Assembly (NCBI RefSeq): GCF_031179285.1
Contig: NZ_JAPSHY010000008.1
Coordinates: 1-64,000 of the forward strand
Length of the DNA stretch: 64,000 bases
Direction: 5' to 3'
From: Microbacterium sp.
GTDB taxonomy: Bacteria; Actinomycetota; Actinomycetes; Actinomycetales; Microbacteriaceae
The notes under the pieces are model-generated. The model was given only the letters and a program-made list of their open reading frames with translations, ran no database searches and was not told the origin of the DNA. The position numbers were made by a program, and so were the translations under genes. Shown here one piece after another: positions 35,611-44,670 of the stretch (position 1 is its first letter; each line of letters starts with the position of its first letter).

Positions 35611-36417
35611 ATGGTCGAGTCCTCCGCAGTGTCCGTCGCGGTCTGTCAGTTCGCGCCGTCCGCGTCCCGTCGGGACAACCGTGAGCGGATCGCCGCGCTC
35701 ACCGCGACAGCCGTGTCGCGCGGCGCACGCCTCATCGTCTTCCCGGAGTACGCCAGCTACTTCGTCGATCCGATGGACGCGAGCCTCGCCGAGAACGCCG
35801 AGACGATCGACGGCGAGTTCGTCGCTGCGCTCATCGCGCTCGCGGCAGAGCACGGCGTGACCATCGTCGCGGGACTCACCGAACGCGCCGACGACGCCAC
35901 GCGCGTGCGGAACGCGGTCGTGGCGGTCGATGCCGAGGGCGTCCGCGCCGTCTATCGGAAGCAGCACCTGTACGACGCGTTCGGCCAGGCCGAGTCCGAC
36001 TGGGTCGAGTCGGGCGAGCTCGCCGCCGCCGTGTTCGACCTCGGCGGTATGCGCTTCGGGTTGATGACCTGCTACGACCTGCGCTTCCCCGAGGTCGCGC
36101 GCACCCTGATGGATGCCGGCGCCGACGCGCTGGTCGTCCCCGCCGAGTGGGTGCGGGGACCACTCAAAGAACATCACTGGACCACGCTGCTCGCCGCCCG
36201 AGCGATCGAGAGCACCGCATACGTCACGGCGGCGGACCACCCCGCCCCGATCGGCGTCGGCCACTCGCAGATCGTCGATCCGAACGGCGTCGTGCTCGCC
36301 GGCGTCGCGACCGGAGAGGGACTCGCTGTCGCGCACCTCGAGCGCGCCGTCATCGACCGGACGCGCGAGCTGAACCCGTCACTGCGTCTTCGCCGCTACG
36401 CCGTCGTCCCGCGCTGA
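35611..36417 (+). CDS. Carbon-nitrogen hydrolase (nitrilase family)
   Basis: A 268-residue nitrilase-superfamily amidase. The catalytic triad is E46 (FPEYASYF), K117 (YRKQHLYDAF) and C154 (LMTCYDLRFPEVAR). A fourth conserved region is VPAEWVRGPLKEHHW. It is closest by motif to the deaminated-glutathione/omega-amidase-like branch, but the substrate is not clear. Cytosolic. ATG 35611 was chosen: GAAGAT ends 6 bases upstream, and GTG 35608 is an in-frame alternative. The longer in-frame reading upstream runs through the tRNA gene and is not coding. Confidence 0.9.
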   Translation: MVESSAVSVAVCQFAPSASRRDNRERIAALTATAVSRGARLIVFPEYASYFVDPMDASLAENAETIDGEFVAALIALAAEHGVTIVAGLTERADDATRVRNAVVAVDAEGVRAVYRKQHLYDAFGQAESDWVESGELAAAVFDLGGMRFGLMTCYDLRFPEVARTLMDAGADALVVPAEWVRGPLKEHHWTTLLAARAIESTAYVTAADHPAPIGVGHSQIVDPNGVVLAGVATGEGLAVAHLERAVIDRTRELNPSLRLRRYAVVPR

Positions 36418-36455
36418 TCCGGGCAGGGCTGCGCCTTCACGTCGCCGGCGCCGGT

Positions 36456-36535
36456 ACAGATGCACGACGAATGCACGGATGCAGGGGGACGCGCCGCGAT
36501 TCTGTCCGGCATCCGTACCCGGGTCGTGCATCTGT
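36456..36535. repeat. Nested inverted repeat between convergent genes
   Basis: Outer arms ACAGATGCACGAC (36456-36468) and GTCGTGCATCTGT (36523-36535) are perfect 13-bp complements. Inner arms CGGATGC and GCATCCG (about 36476-36482 and 36510-36516) nest inside. The whole 80-base unit can fold into a long interrupted hairpin in the 187-base space between the nitrilase and aminotransferase 3' ends. It could be a terminator, a small structured RNA or a dispersed palindromic repeat. Confidence 0.6.
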
Positions 36536-36604
36536 GTCGACGCGGCCGCCCGGGCAGCGGGGGATAGCCCGCGGACCACGGATGCCGGATGCCGTGCGCC
36601 GCCC

Positions 36605-37807
36605 TCAGCGGGCGAGTGCGGCGAGACGGGCCGCTGCCTCCTCGAGCACCTCGACCCGCTTGCAGGCGGCGAAACGGACGAGGCCCGCGTATGCGGAGCG
36701 GTTGCCGGCTGACACGAACGCCGTGAGCGGGATCGCGACGACACCGGCGCGGTCGGGGAGTGCCCGGCAGAACGCCGCGGCATCCGCGCCGCCCAGCGCG
36801 CTGGCGTCGGCGACGGTGAAGTAGCCGCCCTGCGGGGGTGAAACCGCGAACCCGGCCGCCCGGAGGCCCGCACCGAGGATCTCGTGCTTGCGCGCGAGGG
36901 TCGCCGCTGCCTCAGCGAAATAGTCATCGCCGAGGCGCAGCCCCACCGCGATGGCCGGCTGGAACGGCGAGCCGTTCACGTACGTGAGGTACTGCTTGAC
37001 GGTGAGCACGGCGGTGATGAGCTCGGCAGGCCCATGTATCCACCCGATCTTCCATCCGGTTGCGGAGAACGTCTTGCCCGCAGACGAGATCGTGAGCGTG
37101 CGCTCCGCGGCGCCGGGGAGCGTGGCGATCGGGGTGTGCGTGGCATGGAAGGCGAGATGCTCATACACCTCATCGGTGACGATGATCGCGTCATGCACGT
37201 TCGCCAGTCGCACGACCTCGGCCAGCACGTCCGGGCCGAAGACGGCTCCGGTGGGGTTGTGCGGGTCGTTCACGAGAATGATGCGGGTCCGATCGGTCAC
37301 CGCCGCGGCGAGCTCGTCCAGATCGGGCCGGAAATCCGGCGCACGAAGGGGCACTGTGCGCAGACGGGCGCCGGCCAGCGCGACCGCGGCCGCGTAGGAG
37401 TCGTAGTACGGCTCGAAGACGACGACCTCATCTTCTGGCCCGTCGATCAGCGCCAGAAGCGAGGCGGTCAGGGCCTCGGTGGCGCCGGCGGTCACGATGA
37501 CCTCCCGATCCGGATCCACCTCGAGACCGTAGAAGCGTCGCTGGTGCTCGCTGATCGCGGTGAGCAGATCCGGGATGCCGCGTCCCGGCGGATACTGGTT
37601 CGCGCCATCGGCGATCGCTCGGCGAGCAGCGTCCAGCACGTCGACGGGTCCGTCCTCATCGGGAAACCCTTGACCCAGATTCACTGCGCCGGTTCGGGCC
37701 GCTGCGGCCGACATCTCTGCGAAGATGGTGGGCGCGACCGATCCGTCTGCGGCAAGCAGGCCGGCTCCGGCCGCCGTGCGCCGCCATGCGCCGGGAATGA
37801 CACTCAT
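36605..37807 (-). CDS. PLP-dependent class I/II aminotransferase
   Basis: A 400-residue fold-type I aminotransferase, probably of the N-succinyldiaminopimelate or methionine aminotransferase-like group. Motifs: VNLGQGFPDEDGP near the N-terminus, VTAGATEALTASLLAL, the substrate/PLP loop VNDPHNPTGAVF, IIVTDEVYEHLAF and the Schiff-base lysine in SSAGKTFSATGWKIGW. Length is usual. Start at ATG 37807, where a TAGCCT box ends 7 bases upstream; longer upstream reading is antisense to the protease gene. The exact amino donor is not deducible. Confidence 0.9.
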   Translation of the reverse strand: MSVIPGAWRRTAAGAGLLAADGSVAPTIFAEMSAAAARTGAVNLGQGFPDEDGPVDVLDAARRAIADGANQYPPGRGIPDLLTAISEHQRRFYGLEVDPDREVIVTAGATEALTASLLALIDGPEDEVVVFEPYYDSYAAAVALAGARLRTVPLRAPDFRPDLDELAAAVTDRTRIILVNDPHNPTGAVFGPDVLAEVVRLANVHDAIIVTDEVYEHLAFHATHTPIATLPGAAERTLTISSAGKTFSATGWKIGWIHGPAELITAVLTVKQYLTYVNGSPFQPAIAVGLRLGDDYFAEAAATLARKHEILGAGLRAAGFAVSPPQGGYFTVADASALGGADAAAFCRALPDRAGVVAIPLTAFVSAGNRSAYAGLVRFAACKRVEVLEEAAARLAALAR

Positions 37808-37905
37808 GAAGAACAGGCTAAGGCCATAGCGGAAACTCATCACGAGCATATGGAACGCACAGACTCGGGGCGCACTCTGAAGGGGCGTTGTTGAAGGAGC
37901 AGACC

Positions 37906-39474
37906 ATGAACGAAGACAGCACCAAGGACCACCCGGCACCCGTCGTGCCGCCCACCCAGTCGGCAGACGCCGCCGCGACCCGAGCTGCGGAGGCTGCGGG
38001 GCGGGGGCATGACATGCCCCAGACGTTCACCTCCGCCCGAGCTCACACCGGAGTGCCGTTCGGTTCGCCCGGCGCATCTGCCGCTGGTCATACGTCGGCC
38101 GGTGCTGCCGCCGCTCCGGGTGGCGCAGCGCACGGGCCGAACCAGCCCGACGTCGCTCCGGCGGCATACGGGGCCGCGTTCGGGATTCCCGCAGCGACCG
38201 CCGGGGGCACCGCTGGTCCCGATTCCACCGGAGGTCACAGCGCCCCGACGTCGGACGCGGTGACCACCAAGGACAACAAGCCGCGCACCGGCGTGAAGGT
38301 CGCAGCGCTGTTCGTCGCCGCGGCCCTCGTCGGCGGCGCGGCCGGTGTCGGCTCGAGCGCGATCTGGGACGCCGTCGCCACGACGCCGTCGACGGGCGTC
38401 GCGTCCGGGCCCGAAACCATCACGGTGAACAATCCCGGCTCGGTGAACGAGACGACCGCGATCGCCGCGAAGGCTCTGCCGTCCGTCGTCACGATCGAGG
38501 TCGCCGGCACCAACCAGGCGGGAAGCGGATCCGGTGTCATCATCAGCGACGACGGCTACGTCCTCACCAACACGCATGTCGTCACGCTCGGTGGGGCGGC
38601 GGCTGACCCCGCGATCCGCGTCACCACGTCCGACGGGCGCATCTTCGACGCCACGATCGTCGGCACCGACCCGATCTACGATCTCGCCGTCATCAAGCTC
38701 GAAGGGGCGGAGGATCTCTCGCCCATCGAGTTCGCCGATTCGTCGAAGCTGAACGTCGGAGACACCGCCGTGGCGCTGGGCGCACCGCTGGGACTGGCCA
38801 ACTCGGTCACGACGGGCATCGTCAGCGCACTGAACCGCAGCATCCAGATCGCCTCCTCCGCACTGCCCGATTCGTCGGCCGAAGACGCTCCGCAGGAGGA
38901 GACTCCCGAAGAGGGCGAAGGCGGGCCTTTCCAGTTCGACCTCCCCGGCTCCGGGCAGCAACAGGCCACCGAGACGATCTCGATCGCAGTCATCCAGACC
39001 GATGCCGCGATCAACCACGGCAACTCCGGAGGCGCGCTGGTCGACAGCAAGGGCGAACTCATCGGCATCAACGTCGCGATCGCGAGCGCCGGCGCATCGG
39101 AGGAGTCCGGGTCGATCGGACTCGGGTTCTCCATCCCGTCGAACATCGCCGAGCGCGTCGCCGATGAGATCATCGAGAACGGCGTCGCCAGTCACGGCCT
39201 GCTCGGTGCCTCGGTGCGCGACGCGGCCGCGGTCGAGGGCTCCGAGGTGTCCGGCGCATACATCGCCGAGGTCACCGGCGGCGGCGCGGCCGAAGCCGGG
39301 GGGCTGAAGGCCGATGACATCGTCACGGCGTTCAACGGCGTGCCGATCACCAGCGCGAGCGACCTGACCGCTCAGGTCCGCGCGGCGGCCGCGGGAAGCA
39401 CGGCCACCGTCACCTATGTCCGCGACGGACGCGAGAACGAGATCGAGGTCACGCTCGGCGAGCTCGCCGGCTGA
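37906..39474 (+). CDS. HtrA-type S1C serine protease with PDZ domain
   Basis: A 522-residue membrane-anchored trypsin-like protease. A Pro/Ala/Gly-rich cytoplasmic region (about 1-125) precedes one transmembrane helix (VKVAALFVAAALVGGAAGVG). The protease domain has H224 (VLTNTHVV), D259 (IYDLAVIKL) and S374 (NHGNSGGALVD). A PDZ domain (about 420-515, GLLGASVRDAAAVEGSEVSG) closes the protein. A loop of about 40 residues (SSAEDAPQEETPEEGEG) is inserted in the protease domain. Typical actinobacterial PepD/HtrA-like layout, for misfolded envelope proteins. ATG 37906 has AAGGAG 7 bases upstream. Confidence 0.93.
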   Translation: MNEDSTKDHPAPVVPPTQSADAAATRAAEAAGRGHDMPQTFTSARAHTGVPFGSPGASAAGHTSAGAAAAPGGAAHGPNQPDVAPAAYGAAFGIPAATAGGTAGPDSTGGHSAPTSDAVTTKDNKPRTGVKVAALFVAAALVGGAAGVGSSAIWDAVATTPSTGVASGPETITVNNPGSVNETTAIAAKALPSVVTIEVAGTNQAGSGSGVIISDDGYVLTNTHVVTLGGAAADPAIRVTTSDGRIFDATIVGTDPIYDLAVIKLEGAEDLSPIEFADSSKLNVGDTAVALGAPLGLANSVTTGIVSALNRSIQIASSALPDSSAEDAPQEETPEEGEGGPFQFDLPGSGQQQATETISIAVIQTDAAINHGNSGGALVDSKGELIGINVAIASAGASEESGSIGLGFSIPSNIAERVADEIIENGVASHGLLGASVRDAAAVEGSEVSGAYIAEVTGGGAAEAGGLKADDIVTAFNGVPITSASDLTAQVRAAAAGSTATVTYVRDGRENEIEVTLGELAG

Positions 39475-39524
39475 TCGACGCGTCGAGCGGCCGCACCGCT
39501 CCCGGAAGGACGTCACCTCCGCGA

Positions 39525-39530
39525 TAGGCT
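39525..39530 (+). promoter_or_regulatory. -10 element for the first CDP-glycerol transferase gene
   Basis: TAGGCT ends 6 bases before GTG 39537. Confidence 0.5.
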
Positions 39531-39536
39531 CGCGAG

Positions 39537-40787
39537 GTGGCGTCCTTCTCTTTCGGCTCGGGCAACGCGGCCAAGCTGCTTCGCATCCCCGTGTACGCCG
39601 TCGGACGCATTGCCACTCTTCTCGTACCGCGCGGGCGTCGGTGGGTCGTCGGCTGCGGCGCCGGAATCGGCGATGGCGCTCTCGCCCTCTGGCACGTCGC
39701 GCGTGCACAGGGTCACGACACCGTATGGCTGACCGCGTCGGCGCGGGAAGAGGCGGATGCGGCAGCACTCGGCATCCGCACGGTGCCGAAGTCGAGCATG
39801 CGCGGCTGGTGGGAGACGGCGAGGGCAGGCGTCGTGGTCGTCACCCACGGGTTCGGCGACGTCAACCGCTATGGTGTCGCCGGGGCCTTCGTGGTCCAGC
39901 TGTGGCACGGCATCCCGCTCAAGCGGATCGGCCTCGATTCGCCGGCGACGACGCAGGTGCCGAACGTGCCGGGCGCCCCGCTCCTGCGCCGCCTCGTCGG
40001 GTTGCTGTATCGTCGCGCCGCCCAGCGGATCCGAGTGCTTCCGGTCGCGTCCCATCGCTCGCGGGGCCGGCTCGAGTCCGCCTTCGGTCTCGGTGATGAG
40101 CGCGTCGTCGTCACCGGTGAGCCGCGTGTCGACGTGCTCTCGGCCGGGTCCGCAGACGAGCGCCGCGCTGCGGCATCCCACCGGCTCTCCGCGGTGATCG
40201 GCGACGTCGCCGGCTCCCGTGTGATCCTCTACGCCCCCACCTGGCGTGACGGTGCGCCGGACCCGGCCGTGCCGGACGCCGCGCAGTGGATCCGGATCGT
40301 CGGTCTGCTCGAGACGCTCGATGCCACGCTGCTGATCCGCTCGCACCCGCTCGGCGAAGGCGGATACGCTCCGCCGCTGCCCACGAAGAGGGTGCGGATG
40401 CTCGGCGCGGGTGACCTGCCGGATGTCACGCCGGTCTTGGCCGCCGTGGATCTGCTCGTCACCGACTACTCCTCGCTGGCGTTCGATGTCGGCCTGCTCG
40501 CGATGCCGGTGCTCTTCCTGGCGCCGGATGCCGCCGAGTACGCCGGCACTCGCGGGTTCTACGGTCGCTTCGAGGATGTGGCAGGTGCGGATGCCGCGCG
40601 GAACTGGGATGAGCTTCTGGCGCAGCTGGAGCGCGTCCTCAGCAACATTACCGAGTTCAGCAAGAGGTCGGAGCGGTCCGCTACGCTCAGCGCGGAGATG
40701 CACGCGTTCCGAGACGGGCGCAACGCCCTGCGGGTGTATGAGGCAATCCGCGCACGGGGTGTCCCCGCGCCGAAGGGAGCACAATGA
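39537..40787 (+). CDS. CDP-glycerol glycerophosphotransferase family protein
   Basis: A 416-residue GT-B enzyme of the TagB/TagF family, which transfers glycerol phosphate or related polyol phosphates from CDP-polyols to a lipid-linked teichoic-acid chain at the inner membrane face. Motifs: LWHGIPLKRIGLD (catalytic His), VTGEPRVDVL, LYAPTWRDG, LIRSHPLGEG and the nucleotide site LVTDYSSLAFDVG. The N-terminus (NAAKLLRIPVYAVGRIATLL) looks membrane-associating. GTG start with a TAGGCT box 6 bases upstream. The stop overlaps the next start by ATGA, giving an operon of two such enzymes. Confidence 0.9.
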   Translation: MASFSFGSGNAAKLLRIPVYAVGRIATLLVPRGRRWVVGCGAGIGDGALALWHVARAQGHDTVWLTASAREEADAAALGIRTVPKSSMRGWWETARAGVVVVTHGFGDVNRYGVAGAFVVQLWHGIPLKRIGLDSPATTQVPNVPGAPLLRRLVGLLYRRAAQRIRVLPVASHRSRGRLESAFGLGDERVVVTGEPRVDVLSAGSADERRAAASHRLSAVIGDVAGSRVILYAPTWRDGAPDPAVPDAAQWIRIVGLLETLDATLLIRSHPLGEGGYAPPLPTKRVRMLGAGDLPDVTPVLAAVDLLVTDYSSLAFDVGLLAMPVLFLAPDAAEYAGTRGFYGRFEDVAGADAARNWDELLAQLERVLSNITEFSKRSERSATLSAEMHAFRDGRNALRVYEAIRARGVPAPKGAQ

Positions 40788-42220
40788 CGACGGCCCGCAT
40801 CGACGAGCGCGCAGAGACGCTGATCGTCGCAGGCTCTGGTCACGCGCCGGTCAACGCTGAGCTGGTCGGAGCGCGCGCGGGGGTCGTCGGCACCATCGAC
40901 GGCGATGCCGACGGTTGGGAAGCACGCTTCCCGCTGCGTGCCTCGCGCTGGGGCGGAGCCGAGTTGCCGCTCCCCGCGGGTGAGTACGAACTGCGCGTGC
41001 CCGAAGCCGCCCTGGATGACTTGGCGATCGCGCCGATCGTCCTCACAGGGCTCCGGGTGGCGCTTTCCGGCGACCGCGTGCGGATCGGACCTCCGCTCGA
41101 TCCCGTGTATGAGAGCGTCGAGGGCCAGTCCACCCTGGAGGGGCGTTATCTCGCGCAGGCGGGAGCCACCGAGAACGCGGTGTTCTTCGAGAGCTTCTAC
41201 GGTCAGAGCGTCGGCTGCAACCCGCGGGCGATCGACCGGGAGCTCGCGGCACAGGCGCCGGCCGTCCGGCGCTACTGGAGTGTCACCGACCTCTCGGTCG
41301 CGATCCCGGATGGCGCGATCGCGGTGGTCGAAGGCAGCCCGGAGTGGTGGCGCGCGAGGGGTGCGGCACGGCTGCTGGTGGTCAACGACTGGCTGCGACG
41401 CCGTTTCTCGCGAAAGGCCGGTCAGACCGTCCTGCAGACCTGGCACGGCACGCCTCTCAAGAGACTGGCGCTTCACCGGCCGGGCTTCGACCCGCGCCGG
41501 ATGGCGGCCGTGGTGAAGGAGTCCCGCCGGTGGGATGTGCTCCTGGCGCAGAACCCCTACTCCGCCCGCATCCTCAAGAAGGCCTACGCATTCTTCGGCC
41601 GGCCGATCTGGACCGAGGGGTATCCGCGCAACGACGCGCTGCGCGGCGGCGACCCGGCGGTCGTCAGGGCGGCGCTCGGCATCCAGGCCGATGAGCGCGT
41701 GCTGCTCTACGCGCCGACGTGGCGCGACGACCGCAGTGAGATGGTCGACTTCGTCGATCCCGAACTGCTCGCCGAGCAGGCTGACGCCGTCGTGCTGGTG
41801 CGCGGCCATTCGCGAACGCTGAAGCCGGGGCGGGATCGCGCCGGCGCGCGTGTGATCGACGTGACCGGGTACCCGGAGACGGCGCAGTTGCTGCTGGCGG
41901 CGGACGGGTTGATCACCGACTACTCCTCGGTGATGTTCGACTTCAGCGTCACGGGCAAGCCGATGTACTTCCTGGTGCCCGACCTCGATCACTACCGTGG
42001 TGAGCTCCGTGGCTTCTACTTCGACCTCGCCGAGCGGGCACCGGGCCCGCTGGTGCACAATCAGGAAGAGCTGGCCGCCGCCCTCGCGGACGCCGGCCAC
42101 GAGCAACGCTATGCCGAGCGGTATGCCGCGTGGCGCGCGCAGTTCAACACCCGCGACGACGGTCATGCAGCGCAGCGCGTCGTCGCACGCATCCTCGATC
42201 AGGGCTTCGTCACCCGCTGA
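40784..42220 (+). CDS. CDP-glycerol glycerophosphotransferase family protein
   Basis: A 478-residue enzyme of the same family with an extra N-terminal beta-rich domain (about 1-110: PLPAGEYELRVPEAALDD), as in larger teichoic-acid polymerases. Catalytic-domain motifs: FFESFYGQSVGCNPRAIDRE, TWHGTPLKRLALHRPG, ILKKAYAFFGRPIW, LYAPTWRDDRSE, LVRGHSRT and ITDYSSVMFDFSVTGKP. The second GTxxH-type site is intact. ATG 40784 overlaps the preceding stop. Probably extends or primes the same polymer; whether it is a primase or polymerase cannot be told. Confidence 0.9.
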   Translation: MTTARIDERAETLIVAGSGHAPVNAELVGARAGVVGTIDGDADGWEARFPLRASRWGGAELPLPAGEYELRVPEAALDDLAIAPIVLTGLRVALSGDRVRIGPPLDPVYESVEGQSTLEGRYLAQAGATENAVFFESFYGQSVGCNPRAIDRELAAQAPAVRRYWSVTDLSVAIPDGAIAVVEGSPEWWRARGAARLLVVNDWLRRRFSRKAGQTVLQTWHGTPLKRLALHRPGFDPRRMAAVVKESRRWDVLLAQNPYSARILKKAYAFFGRPIWTEGYPRNDALRGGDPAVVRAALGIQADERVLLYAPTWRDDRSEMVDFVDPELLAEQADAVVLVRGHSRTLKPGRDRAGARVIDVTGYPETAQLLLAADGLITDYSSVMFDFSVTGKPMYFLVPDLDHYRGELRGFYFDLAERAPGPLVHNQEELAAALADAGHEQRYAERYAAWRAQFNTRDDGHAAQRVVARILDQGFVTR

Positions 42221-42253
42221 CGCGAGCGAGACGCACCCGCGACCACCCGTCGG

Positions 42254-43324
42254 TCAGGGCAGCGGCGTGTTCCGGTCGCCGAGCCGGGAGGCGTCGACCG
42301 TGTCGCCGGCTCCGCGCATCACTCCCGCGACGAAGCCGATCCCCCAGGAGAGATGCATGGTCGGCAGCACCAGCAGGGTCCAGAGGCGCTGGCGGATGCG
42401 GCCACCGCCGGGAGCCAGGGCGACCGCCAGCACCAGCACCGCGTAGGCGGCGATCGGAACATAGATCAACGACGACAGCAGAGCGGCGAGTCCCCGCAGC
42501 AGTCCGGCGGCCTGGAGCGCGGCGATCACGAGCGCTGCGGCGAACAGCAGCACGAGCACGGGAGGCGCGAAGTAGCGAAGACTGTTCCGGCGGCCGAAAC
42601 GGCGTACGAGCTCGCCGCGCCAGGCACCGGTGGCGCGGAACTGCCGCGCCAGGCGCCACCAGCTCTCCCGCGGCCAGTAGGTCACCGACAGCTTCGGGTC
42701 GAACCACACCAGATGGCCGGCCTGACGGATGCGCAGGTTCAGCTCCCAGTCCTCGCCCCGGCGAATGGACTCGTCGAACAGGCCGACCTCGTCGAGCACC
42801 TCCCGACGCATGACACCGAGATAGGCCGACTCCGCCTCGCCCTCCTGGCCGCCGCCGTGGTACGCCCCGCCGCCGAGGCCGACGGGGGAGTTGTACAGCC
42901 GAGCCACGGCTCGCTGGAACGGCGTTCGCCCGTCGGCGCGCATGACGCCCCCGACGTTGGCGGCGCCGGTGCGCTCCAGCGTCTGAAGCGCGCGCGCCGC
43001 ATAGCCCGGCGCGAGTTCGGAATGCGCGTCGACTCGGATGATCGTCGAGTATCGACTCGCTCGGATGGCGGCATTCAGGCCGACGGGGATGTGAGCTGCC
43101 GGATTGTCGACGAGCCGGATGCGGTCGTCTCCGGCGGCGAGCCCGCGGGCGAGTTCCGTGGTGCCGTCCGTCGAGGGACCGAGGGCGAGCACCAGTTCGG
43201 AGGGGCCGTCGAGCTGCTGCGCGAGCACCGATGCGACGGCGTGTTCGAGATAAGCGTGCTCGTTCAGCACCGGCATGACGAACGAGACGCCGGACGGCAG
43301 CGCTGCGGATTCCTTGTCATGCAC
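42254..43324 (-). CDS. Family 2 glycosyltransferase, membrane
   Basis: A 356-residue GT-A glycosyltransferase. N-terminal motifs: SFVMPVLNEHAYLEHAVASV, LALGPSTDGT, IIRVDAHSELAPGY (metal-binding region) and RRGEDWELNLRIRQAG. WPRESWWRLARQF is the usual pre-membrane QxxRW-like region. Three or four hydrophobic helices close the protein (YFAPPVLVLLFAAALVIA; LLSSLIYVPIAAYAVLVLAV). Resembles succinoglycan ExoA-type enzymes. GTG start with CATGAT 6 bases upstream. It is the only reverse-strand gene between 37.9 and 50.9 kb, so it is transcribed apart from its neighbours. Confidence 0.87.
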   Translation of the reverse strand: MHDKESAALPSGVSFVMPVLNEHAYLEHAVASVLAQQLDGPSELVLALGPSTDGTTELARGLAAGDDRIRLVDNPAAHIPVGLNAAIRASRYSTIIRVDAHSELAPGYAARALQTLERTGAANVGGVMRADGRTPFQRAVARLYNSPVGLGGGAYHGGGQEGEAESAYLGVMRREVLDEVGLFDESIRRGEDWELNLRIRQAGHLVWFDPKLSVTYWPRESWWRLARQFRATGAWRGELVRRFGRRNSLRYFAPPVLVLLFAAALVIAALQAAGLLRGLAALLSSLIYVPIAAYAVLVLAVALAPGGGRIRQRLWTLLVLPTMHLSWGIGFVAGVMRGAGDTVDASRLGDRNTPLP

Positions 43325-43363
43325 TCGTCGATCATGTCACGGCGACCTCGGAGGTTCGGTGAT

Positions 43364-43369
43364 TAGCGT
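43364..43369 (+). promoter_or_regulatory. -10 element for tandem CDP-glycerol transferase gene 1
   Basis: TAGCGT ends 6 bases before GTG 43376, in the 51-base divergent spacer. It decides the start in favour of GTG 43376 over ATG 43385. Confidence 0.45.
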
Positions 43370-43375
43370 GGGGGC

Positions 43376-44647
43376 GTGGGCATCATGGCGGATTCGAACA
43401 AGGCGTATCGCCTGCTCCGACGCGCTGTCTCGTCGCGCGCGACCGCGCGGCGCGTTCGTCGTCGTGTCGAGGTGCACGAGCGCGGTCGCTTCCGGATCGC
43501 GGTGTACTTCGCCGACTCGGCCGTGAACATGTACCAGGTACGGCAGTGGTATCGGCCGCTGGCCGGCATCGCAGAGCGGTGGCCTGTCGTCGTGCTCGCG
43601 CGATCCGCCAGGGGCGCGACCGCTCTTCTCGACGACGGCGCGCTTCCGGTGGCCTTCGTGCCGAAGATCAGCGAACTCGAGCAGTATCTCGCATCGCAGG
43701 ACATCCGGATCGTCCTCTACGTGAATCAGAACACTCGCAATTTCCAGATGTTCCGTTATGCGGGCCGCTGGCATGTGTTCATCAATCACGGCGAGTCCGA
43801 CAAGATCTACATGTCGAGCAATCAGTACAAGGCGTACGACTACGCACTGGTGGCGGGCCAGGCTGCGAGGGACCGTCTGTCACGGGCGCTGTGGGACTAC
43901 GACGTCGACCGGCGCACGCTCATGATCGGCCGGCCGCAGGCGGATCACTATCTCGCCGCGGCGCCGGCACCCGGCGACGAGCGCACGGTCGTGCTGTATG
44001 CACCCACGTGGGAGGGCGATCGCGAATCGATGAGCTACGGCTCGATCCTCACCCACGGCGAGCGGATCGCTCGGGAGCTCCTCAGCTCCGGACGGCATCG
44101 CCTCATCTACCGACCGCATCCCCGCAGCGGAGTCATCGACGACGCGTACGGCGCTGCGAGTGAGCGCATCATCGCCGCGATCGCGGCCGCCAACGCCGCA
44201 GACCCGGCGGCGCGCCACGTCCACGACGACGGTCCCGAGATCGGCTGGCAGCTCGCATCGGCCGATGTGGCGATCCTCGACATCTCAGCGATGATCTACG
44301 ACCGGCTCGCGGTCGGCCGGCCGCTGCTGATCACGCGACCGGTGAACCCGATGGCCGAGATCGATCAGGACGGCTTCCTCTCGGACTGCGAGTGGCTGAC
44401 GGCGGATGCCGCGCGCGATGTGATCGCCGAGGTCGACCGTGTTCGTGACGACGACGCTGCTCTCGCGCGGCTTCGCCGCTGGGTGACGCACTATTTCGGA
44501 GACACCAGCCCTGGCGTCGCGACCGCGAAGTTCCACGCGGCACTGGAGCATCTGATGGGCGAATGGGAAGCGTGGCATGCGGGTGCGACGGCCGCTGGTC
44601 CGGAGGGGCGGCCGACGGGAACGGGCCCGCACAGGCCGGAAGCCTGA
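43376..44647 (+). CDS. CDP-glycerol glycerophosphotransferase family protein, tandem paralog 1
   Basis: A 423-residue GT-B protein. It opens with KAYRLLRRAVSSRATARRVR and carries FADSAVNMYQVRQWYRPL, VLYVNQNTRNFQMFRY, FINHGESDKIYMSSNQYKAY (catalytic His region), LYAPTWEGDRESM, YRPHPRSGVIDD and ILDISAMIYDRL. The DISAM block replaces the TDYSS of the two enzymes at 39.5-42.2 kb, marking a separate subfamily. The next gene is a close paralog. Start GTG 43376 is supported by the TAGCGT box and by the matching opening of the paralog. Probably adds polyol-phosphate units; substrate unknown. Confidence 0.88.
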   Translation: MGIMADSNKAYRLLRRAVSSRATARRVRRRVEVHERGRFRIAVYFADSAVNMYQVRQWYRPLAGIAERWPVVVLARSARGATALLDDGALPVAFVPKISELEQYLASQDIRIVLYVNQNTRNFQMFRYAGRWHVFINHGESDKIYMSSNQYKAYDYALVAGQAARDRLSRALWDYDVDRRTLMIGRPQADHYLAAAPAPGDERTVVLYAPTWEGDRESMSYGSILTHGERIARELLSSGRHRLIYRPHPRSGVIDDAYGAASERIIAAIAAANAADPAARHVHDDGPEIGWQLASADVAILDISAMIYDRLAVGRPLLITRPVNPMAEIDQDGFLSDCEWLTADAARDVIAEVDRVRDDDAALARLRRWVTHYFGDTSPGVATAKFHAALEHLMGEWEAWHAGATAAGPEGRPTGTGPHRPEA

Positions 44648-44658
44648 GCACCGTCACG

Positions 44659-44664
44659 TATCCT
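44659..44664 (+). promoter_or_regulatory. -10 element for tandem CDP-glycerol transferase gene 2
   Basis: TATCCT ends 6 bases before ATG 44671. GGAGGG fills the gap but touches the ATG, too close for a normal ribosome binding site. Confidence 0.5.
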
Positions 44665-44670
44665 GGAGGG

